A program made the position numbers and the translations under genes. From Actinomycetota bacterium (GTDB lineage Bacteria > Actinomycetota > Actinomycetes > Streptosporangiales > Streptosporangiaceae): a stretch of 41,497 nt of DNA. The DNA is taken from contig PLRW01000241.1 of assembly GCA_003164955.1 (NCBI GenBank), positions 1 through 41,497 of the forward strand. Direction: 5' to 3'. The notes beneath the pieces are model-generated. The model ran no database searches, was not told the origin of the DNA, and saw only the letters and a list, made by a program, of their open reading frames with translations. This document shows, in pieces, positions 24,184 through 33,156 of the stretch (position 1 is its first letter; each line of letters starts with the position of its first letter).

Positions 24184-25103
24184 GCGGCGCCCTCGCTGTC
24201 GCCATGGGTCAGCGGGTTGTTCAGTTGCAGCGGCCCGCCGTCGGCGGGGCTCAGCGGGATCTCGGCGGAGTCGGTGAGCCGGAGCTTACGCCGGGCCCGC
24301 TGGTAGAACGTAGTGCGGCCGAGCCGGATGACGCTCGCGGCGTGCGGCCGGGCCCGCATCGTCACCTGTTCGCCCGGCTCGGTGTACCCCTCGACCATGC
24401 CGTCGACCTCGACGGCCAGCCGGCCGCTGGTCGGCAGCATGTCCAGCTCCACCGTCTCGTCGACGGACAGCACGAAGCCGCGGTTGTAGGCCGAATGCGG
24501 GGCGGCCGGCGTCACCAGCAGGGCCTCGACGGCGGGCTGCACGATCGGCCCGCCGGCGGAGAAGCTGTAGGCGGTCGACCCGGTCGGGGTGGCGACGATC
24601 ACGGCGTCCGCCGCGTAGCTGACGAACGGCTGGCCGCTGACGTTCACGGACACGACGGCCGACGGGTGCCCGGGCACGCGGACCACGGCGACGTCGTTGA
24701 AGGCGGTGACGGTCTGCCCGCCGAACGTGGCGTCGATCGCGAGCCGGGGCTCGATGGTGAACTCCTGGCTGTCGATGGCGGTGAGGGCGTCGGGCAGGTC
24801 GGGCACGTCGACCTCGGCCAGAAAGCCGAGCTTGCCCAGGTTGACCCCGAGCACCGTGGTCTGCTGGCCGTCCGCCAGCCGCATCGCCCGCAGCATGGTC
24901 CCGTCGCCGCCCAGGCTCACGATCAGGTCGGCCCGCTGGCCCAGCTCCCGGTCGCTGACCGGCAGCGCCGCGCAGTTCAGCCGGACGATCTCGTTCGCGA
25001 TGCCGTAGACGGAGATGCCCCGCTTGCCCGCCCAGCCGAGCACCGCCTCGACGGCTTCCGCGGAATTTCGCTGCGGATGCAGCACCAGTCCCACCGAATG
25101 CAT
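24162..25103 (-). CDS. nadK: NAD kinase
   Basis: Phosphorylates NAD to NADP. 313 residues with the GGDGT motif (65-69) for nucleotide binding, GVNLGKLGFLAEV, the NAD-binding FNDVAVVR, and the Gly-rich VIVATPTGSTAYSFSAGGPI that forms the conserved second motif. The N-terminus has the actinobacterial VGLVLHPQR start. The ATG at 25103 follows AAAGG. The C-terminus runs into a tandem array that makes up the last codons, and a 17-bp array lies directly upstream in the leader. Actinobacterial nadK usually sits beside recN; here it does not, so this may be a second NAD kinase gene. Confidence 0.95.
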   Translation of the reverse strand: MHSVGLVLHPQRNSAEAVEAVLGWAGKRGISVYGIANEIVRLNCAALPVSDRELGQRADLIVSLGGDGTMLRAMRLADGQQTTVLGVNLGKLGFLAEVDVPDLPDALTAIDSQEFTIEPRLAIDATFGGQTVTAFNDVAVVRVPGHPSAVVSVNVSGQPFVSYAADAVIVATPTGSTAYSFSAGGPIVQPAVEALLVTPAAPHSAYNRGFVLSVDETVELDMLPTSGRLAVEVDGMVEGYTEPGEQVTMRARPHAASVIRLGRTTFYQRARRKLRLTDSAEIPLSPADGGPLQLNNPLTHGDSEGAAQLNTGN

Positions 25104-25113
25104 GAAGCGCCTT

Positions 25114-25181
25114 TCGTCAATGTGCGCCGTTCGTTAATGTGCGCCGTTCGTTAATGTGCGCTGTTCGTTAATGTGCGCTGT
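25114..25181. repeat. 17-bp tandem array (four copies) in the nadK leader
   Basis: TCGTTAATGTGCGCCGT occurs in four contiguous copies (25114, 25131, 25148, 25165) with three single-base differences, starting 10 bp upstream of the nadK ATG. The units are AT-richer than the surroundings. Any nadK promoter must lie in or upstream of the array, partly inside the neighbouring oxidoreductase gene. Changes in copy number would alter the leader. Confidence 0.93.
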
Positions 25182-25201
25182 CCCCGCAGCGGGGCCTGAC
25201 G

Positions 25202-26602
25202 TCACAGACCGTACGCCTCGAGCAGGCGCAGCCATATCTCACTCATCGTCGGATACGAGGGCACCGCATGCCAAAGCTGGCTCAGCGGGACCTGGCCGAC
25301 GACGGCGACGGTGGCCGCGTGGATCATCTCGCCGACGCCCGGCCCGGTCAGCGTCGCGCCGATGATGGTCTTCCGGTCCTCGTCGACCACCATCCGGGCC
25401 CTGCCGGTGTAGGAGTCCTCGAACAGCTTCGAGCCTGCCACACCGCCCAGGTCGTAGTCGACGACCCGGATGTTCCGGCCCGCCGCCCCGGCCTCCGCCG
25501 ATGTCGGGCCCACCGAGGCGACCTCCGGCATCGTGAAGATCACCTGCGGGACGGCTGACTGGTCGGCCCAGGCCGTGGTGGCCGGCTCCTGGCCGCGGGC
25601 CCGTGCGGCGATCGCGTCGCCGCACACGCGCGCCTGGTACTTGCCCATGTGGGTGAGCAGCGCGATGTGATTGACGTCCCCGGCCGCGTACAGCCAGCCC
25701 TCCCCGATCTCTTTCACCCGGCAGGTGCCGTCGACGTCGAGCCACGATCCCGCTTCGAGGCCGACGCTCTCCAGGCCGAGATCATCCGTCCGTGGTGTCC
25801 GGCCGGTGGCCGCGAGCACTTCATCGGCTTCCACCGTCGTGCCGTCGTCCAGCGTCAGCGTGACCGGCCCTCCCGCGCCGGGCCGTTCCGCGGCGACGGC
25901 ACTGATCCCGCACCGGACGTCGACGCCCGCGGCGGACAGGCCGTCAGCGACCATCGTGCCCACGAAGTCCTCCATCCGGTTCAGCAGCCGCTCGCCGCGG
26001 ACGATGAAGGTCACCTGGGCCCCGAGCGCCTGCCACGCGCAGGCCATTTCGCTGCCGACGACTCCGCCGCCGAGGATGGCCAGCCGCTTGGGCACAACGC
26101 CGGAGCTCGTGGCCTCCCGGCTCGTCCACGGCCGCGCCTCCGCCAGGCCGGGGATGGGCGGGATCATGGCGCTCGTCCCGGTGGCGATGACGACGGCGTG
26201 CCGGGCCCGCAGTTCCGCTGCGGGGCCGTCCGCCTGGCCGACCGAGACCGTCTTGGGCCCGGTCAGCCGCCCATACCCGCGGATGAGCTCGATGTGGGCG
26301 CCGTTGAGCCACTTGACCTGCCCGTCGTCCTTCCAGTGCGACGCGAAGGAGTCGCGGCGGTCGAGCACCCCGGGCGGGTCGAGCCGCGTCCCCCGGACCC
26401 CTTCCAGGTGCCGGGCCCCGGCGACCGCGGCGACCGGGCGCAGCAGGGCCTTGCTGGGCATGCAGGCCCAGTACGAGCATTCGCCGCCCACCAGCTCGGA
26501 TTCGATGATCACCGAGGTCAGCCCGGCCTTGACGGCGCGGTCCGCCACGTTCTCGCCGGTGGGGCCGGCGCCGATGACCACCACGTCGTATTCGTCGGGC
26601 AC
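25202..26602 (-). CDS. Class I flavoprotein disulfide oxidoreductase (dihydrolipoamide dehydrogenase/mercuric reductase-like)
   Basis: 466 residues: FAD-binding YDVVVIGAGPTGENVADRA, the redox disulfide in GGECSYWACMPSKALLRP (two Cys four residues apart), NAD(P)-binding LAILGGGVVGSEMACAWQAL, the second FAD motif with LYAAGDVNH, and the C-terminal dimerisation domain with LWHAVPSYPTMSEIW containing the HxxP-type active-site His. The disulfide region differs from lipoamide dehydrogenases (GGTCLNVGC.PSK), so it belongs to the uncharacterised actinobacterial branch. The substrate is unknown. The GTG start follows GAGGAGG. It lies upstream of nadK on the same strand, separated by the 17-bp array. 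Confidence 0.9.
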   Translation of the reverse strand: MPDEYDVVVIGAGPTGENVADRAVKAGLTSVIIESELVGGECSYWACMPSKALLRPVAAVAGARHLEGVRGTRLDPPGVLDRRDSFASHWKDDGQVKWLNGAHIELIRGYGRLTGPKTVSVGQADGPAAELRARHAVVIATGTSAMIPPIPGLAEARPWTSREATSSGVVPKRLAILGGGVVGSEMACAWQALGAQVTFIVRGERLLNRMEDFVGTMVADGLSAAGVDVRCGISAVAAERPGAGGPVTLTLDDGTTVEADEVLAATGRTPRTDDLGLESVGLEAGSWLDVDGTCRVKEIGEGWLYAAGDVNHIALLTHMGKYQARVCGDAIAARARGQEPATTAWADQSAVPQVIFTMPEVASVGPTSAEAGAAGRNIRVVDYDLGGVAGSKLFEDSYTGRARMVVDEDRKTIIGATLTGPGVGEMIHAATVAVVGQVPLSQLWHAVPSYPTMSEIWLRLLEAYGL

Positions 26603-26781
26603 GGGATACGCCTCCTCGGGCAGCGGCCTGGGCGCCGAGTCTATCGATCAGCCCCCGGCCGGGTGTGTACCGCACCCGTGCGCTGCACTCCCGTTCGCCT
26701 GGTAAAACAACAGGTGAATCCTGCGCTGGCCGCGGTCTCCGGGGCTTCGGCCGGGGCCGGTTCGTGTGATGAGGTAGGAAG

Positions 26782-27735
26782 ATGACCAGTCACGCCATCC
26801 CCAGCCCCTACGCTCTGCCGTCCCCCTGGTCGAAGGACCCGGCTGACGTGGCTCTCCTGGCCGGGCTGACCGTGGACGACAATGACGATGACGACCCGGT
26901 CCTGCTTTACCCCGACGGCCGCCCCGTCGGCACCTGGCGCGAGGACTACCCGTACTCGGAGCGGATGTCCCGGCACGAGTACGAGCACACCAAGCGCCTG
27001 CTGCAGATCGAGCTGGTCAAGCTGCAGAACTGGATGAAGGCGACCGGGCAGAAGCTGGTCATCGTCTTCGAGGGCCGGGACGCGGCCGGCAAGGGCGGCA
27101 CGATCAAGCGCTTCATGGAGCACCTCAACCCGCGCGGCGCGACCGTCGTCGCCCTGGAGAAGCCGAGCGAGCGGGAACGGACCCAGTGGTATTTCCAGCG
27201 TTACATCACCCACCTGCCGGCCGACGGCGAGATGGTGCTGTTCGACCGCTCCTGGTACAACCGGGCCGGCGTCGAGCGCGTGATGGGTTTCTGCACCCCG
27301 GCCGAGTACCTGGAGTTCATGCGGCAGGCACCCGACGTGGAGCGCATGATCGTCCGGTCGGGCATTCACCTGACCAAGTTCTGGTTTTCGGTGGCCCAGA
27401 CCGAGCAGCTGACCCGGTTCATCATCCGGCGGATCGATCCGGTCCGGCGGTGGAAGCTCAGCCCGATGGACATCGAGTCGCTCGACAAGTGGGACGACTA
27501 CACCGAGGCCAAGGAGGCCATGTTCTTCTACACGGACACGCCCGACGCGCCGTGGACGGTGGTCAAGAGCAACGACAAGAAGCGTGCTCGCCTGGAGGCG
27601 ATGCGGCACGTGCTGGCGCAGTTCGAGTACCCGGACAAGGAGACAGGGCTCGTCGCCGCCCGGGATGACAAGATCATCGGGACGGCCGCGCTGCTGTCCG
27701 AGCGGAAGTCCACGCAGCCCTTCCCGCAGCTGTGA
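26782..27735 (+). CDS. ppk2: Polyphosphate kinase 2
   Basis: Transfers phosphate between polyphosphate and nucleoside diphosphates or monophosphates. 317 residues: an acidic N-terminal tail (DDNDDDD at 32-38), YPYSERMSRHEYE, Walker A EGRDAAGKGG (97-106) with K104, NPRGATVVALEKPSERERTQ, Walker B FDRSWYNRAGVERVMGF, and KLSPMDIESLDKWDDYTEAK with the lid region. These are typical of class I PPK2, which prefer diphosphates. ATG after AGGTAGGAAG. It overlaps the following TfoX-like gene by four bases. Confidence 0.94.
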   Translation: MTSHAIPSPYALPSPWSKDPADVALLAGLTVDDNDDDDPVLLYPDGRPVGTWREDYPYSERMSRHEYEHTKRLLQIELVKLQNWMKATGQKLVIVFEGRDAAGKGGTIKRFMEHLNPRGATVVALEKPSERERTQWYFQRYITHLPADGEMVLFDRSWYNRAGVERVMGFCTPAEYLEFMRQAPDVERMIVRSGIHLTKFWFSVAQTEQLTRFIIRRIDPVRRWKLSPMDIESLDKWDDYTEAKEAMFFYTDTPDAPWTVVKSNDKKRARLEAMRHVLAQFEYPDKETGLVAARDDKIIGTAALLSERKSTQPFPQL

Positions 27736-28073
27736 CCGGGCCCAACCGTGCCGCGCCGGAGGAGCGGTTCGAGGTCCTGGTCGATGACATCCTCGGCGTT
27801 CCGGGGGTGACGCCGCCCCGGAGCGGCCGCGGTTTCGGCCGCAGTGCGCTCCGCGTCGACAATAAGATCTTCGCCATGCTGGTACGCGGCCACCTGGTGC
27901 TGAAGCTGCCCCGCCCGCGCGTGGACGCCCTTGTGGCCGCCGGGGAGGGGATTCGGTTCGATGCGAACAAAGGCACCCCGATGAAGGAGTGGCTGAGCCT
28001 GGACCCGGCATCCGCGCTGCCCTGGCACCCGCTGGCGCTAGAGGCCCTGGAATTTGTTCGCGGTGCCGTCTGA
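27732..28073 (+). CDS. TfoX N-terminal-domain-like protein
   Basis: 113 residues. RFEVLVDDILGVPGVTPP at the N-terminus, GFGRSALRVDNKIFAMLVRG, LVLKLPRPRVDALVAAGEG and MKEWLSLDP fit the TfoX/Sxy N-terminal domain (YjbR-like fold) found as small free-standing proteins in actinobacteria. Their role is unknown; in proteobacteria the full-length protein acts in competence control. GTG at 27732 overlaps the ppk2 stop (GTGA), so it is translated together with ppk2. Confidence 0.82.
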   Translation: MTGPNRAAPEERFEVLVDDILGVPGVTPPRSGRGFGRSALRVDNKIFAMLVRGHLVLKLPRPRVDALVAAGEGIRFDANKGTPMKEWLSLDPASALPWHPLALEALEFVRGAV

Positions 28074-28424
28074 GCGGCCCGCCCGGCCTAATCGCCCGGC
28101 CCCGCCCGGCCGGGCCGTTTGGCCAATGACCCGGGCCGCCGGCGTGGCTGGTTAACCTAATCACCCGGCCCTGTTCATCAGGCCGCCGGCCTAATCGCCC
28201 ATCGCTGCTCATACACCCGCTGACCCGTACGTTCCTCAGCTAATTCACGGCTGCTGTTTACCTGGTTGAAACATCCGGTGACCTACCGTCAATGAGAGGT
28301 GCATAGGCTCTGCTATCCGCTCCGGCAGGGTGCTGGTTGCGAGTACGACGTACTAAATAGGTCAGGCTAGTCGAAGTCTCCCCGCTGGACTTATGTCATC
28401 CGCGGGCCTGAACGAAAGTCGTAC
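28074..28424. other. 351-bp intergenic region with short repeats and a possible operator upstream of gpgS
   Basis: The first 130 bp contain the words CCTAATCGCCC (28087 region), CCTAATCACCC and again CCTAATCGCCC near 28190, in a GC-rich stretch with hairpin potential that may terminate the ppk2 operon. Further on, AGTACG-A-CGTACT (28342-28354) is an inverted repeat with 6-bp arms about 70 bp upstream of the gpgS ATG, and GTCGTAC recurs just before the ATG. I see no gene in this stretch. Confidence 0.4.
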
Positions 28425-29423
28425 ATGAATATTACTGTGTGGGAATGGTTTGAGCAGCGCTCATTTCACTTCCGTGACTTCCGGGATCTCGCCGAAGGCG
28501 GCGCGACAAGGAACCCGCTCACCACGACACTGGTGCTGCCCACCCGCAACGTGGCGGACACCATCGGCCCGATCCTGGATACGGTCGCCCAGCTGAACGA
28601 ACGCACCGGGCTGATCGAGCAGGTCGTGGTCGTCGACGCCGACTCAGCCGACGGGACGGCGGACATCGCCCGGTCTCACGGCGCGGAGGTGTACTCGGAA
28701 AACGAACTGCTCCCGGAGTACGGGGGAGCCCACGGCAAGGGCGACGCCATGTGGCGCAGCCTGTCGGTGGCCCGCGGCGACATCGTCATGTACGCCGACG
28801 CCGACTCGACCGACTTCCAGGAGCACTTCATCTACGGCACGCTCGGGCCGCTGCTTACCGACCCGGGTGTCCAGTTCAGCAAGGCGGCCTACCGGCGCCC
28901 GTTCACCCAGGACGGCAAGTCGGTCGTCGACGGCGGCGGCCGGGTCACCGAGCTGATGGCCAAGCCCCTGCTGAACTTCTACTACCCGGAGCTGGCCGGG
29001 TTCGTGCAGCCGCTCGCGGGCGAGTTCGCCGCCCGCCGCGAGCTACTCTGCAGCATCCCGTTCGTGACCGGCTACGGGGTCGAGATCGCGATGATGGTCG
29101 ACGTGCTCACCGAGGTGGGCCTGTCCGCGATGGCGCAGGTTGACCTGGAGTACCGGCAGAACCGGCATCAGGCGCTGTGGGACCTGACCCGGATGAGTTC
29201 CGCGGTCCTGCGCGCGCTGGGCCGCCGGGTGGACGTGTCCGAACGGGAGCGGATTCCGTACGCGCCGGAGGATGTGCTGGCCCTGCCACGGCCGGACATC
29301 TACCTGCACGCCGTCGCCACCGAGAACGGGCTGCGGCTGGACGAGCACCTCAACGAGCAGCTCGAGCGGCCCGCGCTCACCCACGTCCTGTTGTCCGGCC
29401 GGGAGCGGGACACGGTCGCCTGA
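28425..29423 (+). CDS. gpgS: Glucosyl-3-phosphoglycerate synthase
   Basis: GT81 glycosyltransferase that makes glucosyl-3-phosphoglycerate from NDP-glucose and 3-phosphoglycerate. This is the first step to glucosylglycerate or methylglucose lipopolysaccharide. 332 residues: TTLVLPTRNVADTIGPILD, VVVDADSADGTADIA, the donor loop with YGGAHGKGDAMWRSL, the metal motif in MYADADSTDF, FVQPLAGEFAARRELL, PFVTGYGVEIAMM and YRQNRHQALWDLTRMS with the catalytic-site His. The pattern is that of mycobacterial GpgS. The phosphatase gene gpgP is not visible. The start ATG has only a weak GAAAG ribosome site. Confidence 0.95.
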   Translation: MNITVWEWFEQRSFHFRDFRDLAEGGATRNPLTTTLVLPTRNVADTIGPILDTVAQLNERTGLIEQVVVVDADSADGTADIARSHGAEVYSENELLPEYGGAHGKGDAMWRSLSVARGDIVMYADADSTDFQEHFIYGTLGPLLTDPGVQFSKAAYRRPFTQDGKSVVDGGGRVTELMAKPLLNFYYPELAGFVQPLAGEFAARRELLCSIPFVTGYGVEIAMMVDVLTEVGLSAMAQVDLEYRQNRHQALWDLTRMSSAVLRALGRRVDVSERERIPYAPEDVLALPRPDIYLHAVATENGLRLDEHLNEQLERPALTHVLLSGRERDTVA

Positions 29424-29445
29424 GGACAGCTCACAGGGCCGGAAG

Positions 29446-29461
29446 GGCCCCGTGCGGGGCC
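29446..29461. terminator. Compact GC hairpin between gpgS and hmgA
   Basis: GGCCCCG-TG-CGGGGCC has perfect 7-bp arms and a two-base loop, 23 bp behind the gpgS stop in the gap between convergent genes. A direct repeat CAGTAACGGCA occurs twice between 29490 and 29520. Terminator function is inferred from position. Confidence 0.5.
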
Positions 29462-29519
29462 GGGCCTCCGGTCCGGTCCCGCACGATTACTTCAGTAACG
29501 GCAGCTCAGTAACGGCACC

Positions 29520-30712
29520 TTAGCGGGGGCCGGACCACGTCCAGGCGTAGCCACCGTCGTCGGCGGCCGTTCCGGCCTCCCCCAGCTCCAGCGGGCGGAA
29601 CGTGTCGACCATGACCGCGAGCTCGTCGAAGTACTCGGCGCCCAGGCTGCGCTCGATCGTGCCCGGCTGAGGGCCGTGACTGTGCCCGCCCGGGTGCAGG
29701 CTGACCGAGCCCGGCCCGATCCCGGAGCCCCTACGGGCCTCGTAGTCACCGCCGCAGTAGAACATCACCTCGTCGGAGTCCACGTTCGAGTGGTAGTACG
29801 GCACCGGCACGGACAGCGGGTGGTAGTCGACCTTGCGCGGCACGAAGTTGCAGATCACGAAGCCGTCGCCCTCGAACACCTGATGCACGGGCGGTGGCTG
29901 GTGCACCCGGCCGGTGATCGGCTCGAAGTCCCCGACGTTGAACGTGTACGGGTACAGGCAGCCGTCCCAGCCCACCACGTCGAATGGGTGGGTCGCGTAG
30001 ACGTACCGGGTCCCCACGATTTCGCCGCGCGATGATCGGTGCTTGACCAGCACGTCCACGTCGGTGCCCGTATCGCGCACCGGCTCGCCCGGTCCGTGCA
30101 GGTCCCGCTCGCAGTACGGGGCGTGCTCCAGGAACTGCCCGTACCGGGACAGGTAGCGCTTGGGCGGCGCGATGTGCGAGTTCGCCTCGATGACGTAGCA
30201 GCGCAGCGGCCCGGGGCCGTCCGGGAGCCAGCGGTGCGTCGTCGACCGGGGCAGCACCACGTAGTCGCCCGCGCGGACCGGCAGCGCGCCGAACACCGTC
30301 TCCACGGTGCCCGCGCCCGCCTCGACGTACACACACTCGTCCCCGGCCGCGTTGCGGTACAGCGGCGAGGTCTCCCCGGCCACCACGTAGGAGATGCGCA
30401 CCTCGGCGTTCCCCAGGACCAGCCGCCGGCCGGTGACCGGGTCGGCGGCCTTCCAGTCCTGTTCCGGGAACAGGTCGTGCAGCCTCAGGTGCCGCGGCTT
30501 GAGCGGGTGGTTCGGGACGGTGGCCTGGTCGCCCGGCTCCCAGGTCATCGCGTCCACGATCGCGGACGGCACCCCGATGTGGTAGAGCAGTGAGGAGTCC
30601 GAGCTGAACCCCTCGGTACCCATCAGCTCCTCGTAGTACAGCCCCCCGTCCGGGCGCCGGTGCTGGGTGTGCCGCTTGGGCGGGATGTCGCCGTAGTGGC
30701 GGTAGTGCGCCA

Positions 30713-30713
<1 letters not shown>
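29520..30713 (-). CDS. hmgA: Homogentisate 1,2-dioxygenase
   Basis: Opens the ring of homogentisate to maleylacetoacetate with an Fe(II) centre. 397 residues: GDIPPKRHTQHRRPDGGLYYEE, EELMGTEGFSSDSSLLYH, GDYVVLPRSTTHRW, ATHPFDVVGWDGCLYPYTFN, PPVHQVFEGDGFVICNFVPR, and the metal-binding HPGGHSHGPQPGTIE near the C-terminus. These are the motifs of bacterial homogentisate dioxygenases. Its ATG overlaps the stop of hpd (TGATG), so the two successive enzymes of tyrosine breakdown are co-translated. The fumarylacetoacetase gene is not in the window. Confidence 0.95.
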
Positions 30714-32130
<1,417 letters not shown>

Positions 32131-32139
32131 GGAGATGGA

Positions 32140-32856
32140 ATGAGCGATGAACCTGTCCTCGATGCCCTCGACCTGGCGCTGCTGACCACGCTGCGGCAGA
32201 GCCCGCGCGCGGGCATCCTGGAACTGTCGCGCACGGTCAAGGTGGCCCGCGCGACCGTGCAGTCACGGCTGGACCGGATGGAGCGCGTCGGCGTGATTAC
32301 CGGCTACGGCCCGGACATTGACATCGTTGTCGCAGGCTACCCCGTGCAGGCGTTCGTCACCCTGGAAATCGCCCAGGGTTCATTGGACAAGCTGCACCGG
32401 GATCTGTCGTCGATCCCGGGCGTGCTCGAGGCGTACGCGACCACGGGTACCGGGGACGTGCTGTGCCGGGTGGCCGCCGCGTCGAACGCGGAGCTTCAGC
32501 AGACCCTGCTGCAGCTCAACGGCTCCGCCTGGGTGACCCGGTCGACCAGCGCGGTCCTGCTGTCTACGGTGGTCGCGCCCCGGGCGATGCCGTTGCTGGA
32601 GTCCCGCCCGCGTCCGTCCGCGAGCCGGGCCCCGGCATTCCGCGATCCGGGGCGTGAGCCGGCGCGACGAGAGGTTGGCGCCTTAGTGCCTCCGCGCCGG
32701 GTTATCGCGCCGTTAAGAGCGCCGGGCCGCCGCGCCGCGCGGAGTCGAAGTCACCGGTGCCGTCCGTGGAGCGGAATCCCCGGCTCTCCGGGTAGGACCG
32801 CCTGCCCTCGGCCGGCACCGCTTCAGGACGGCCCGTGCCCAGGGAAATCTGCCTGA
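32140..32856 (+). CDS. Lrp/AsnC-family regulator of tyrosine catabolism, with an unusual tail
   Basis: ATG at 32140 follows GGAG. Residues 5-60 form the AsnC helix-turn-helix (LDALDLALLTTLRQSPRAGI, VARATVQSRLDRMERVGVIT), and residues 65-150 the RAM ligand-binding domain (AFVTLEIAQGS, PGVLEAYATTGTGDVLCRVA). A normal member ends near residue 160. Here the frame runs another 80 Arg/Pro-rich codons to 32856, partly antisense to the small gene at 32702-32947. The other two frames have stops right behind the domain (TGA 32655, TAG 32684), so a small indel may have removed the stop. Divergent orientation to hpd-hmgA indicates control of that operon. Confidence 0.82.
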   Translation: MSDEPVLDALDLALLTTLRQSPRAGILELSRTVKVARATVQSRLDRMERVGVITGYGPDIDIVVAGYPVQAFVTLEIAQGSLDKLHRDLSSIPGVLEAYATTGTGDVLCRVAAASNAELQQTLLQLNGSAWVTRSTSAVLLSTVVAPRAMPLLESRPRPSASRAPAFRDPGREPARREVGALVPPRRVIAPLRAPGRRAARSRSHRCRPWSGIPGSPGRTACPRPAPLQDGPCPGKSA

Positions 32857-32947
32857 TCCTCGCGAAGCGGATTATGTCCGGCCACCCGAGAGCGATGGCA
32901 ATACCCAGCGCGACCGGGACCCCGAGCAACAGCATCTTGCGGATCAT
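32702..32947 (-). CDS. Small single-span membrane protein (DUF6893-like)
   Basis: 81 residues. MIRKMLLLGVPVALGIAIAL forms a signal-anchor, followed by GWPDIIRFARIRQI, the pattern of DUF6893 peptides (hydrophobic segment, then a DI.R..RIR motif). Those are often only about 35 residues; this one has a further 40-residue polar tail rich in Arg/Gly/Ser. The ATG at 32947 follows AGGGGAG. Function unknown. It overlaps the tail of the Lrp reading frame on the other strand. Confidence 0.66.
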   Translation of the reverse strand: MIRKMLLLGVPVALGIAIALGWPDIIRFARIRQISLGTGRPEAVPAEGRRSYPESRGFRSTDGTGDFDSARRGGPALLTAR

Positions 32948-33156
32948 CTATTCACTCCCCTTGCGAGGGCCGCCCGCCGTCACGGTCACTGGGCAAGAAC
33001 CGGACCGTAATCATCTGGGCGGTCGCCTGTGTCTTTCCCCCCGTGACGGAAGTTAAGCCAGGGACGGCGACGTTTTGCCCGGCCAGGGCGCCTTCGGCCG
33101 CGCCGGCCGAGCCCCCGCGCACATCGGCTGGCGCTGGTGCAGGAGAGAATCCTGCT

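Noticed and set aside
28074..28424. Small RNA or tRNA gene in the gap upstream of gpgS
   Set aside because: No cloverleaf, no clear promoter-terminator pair; only short repeats and one small inverted repeat.
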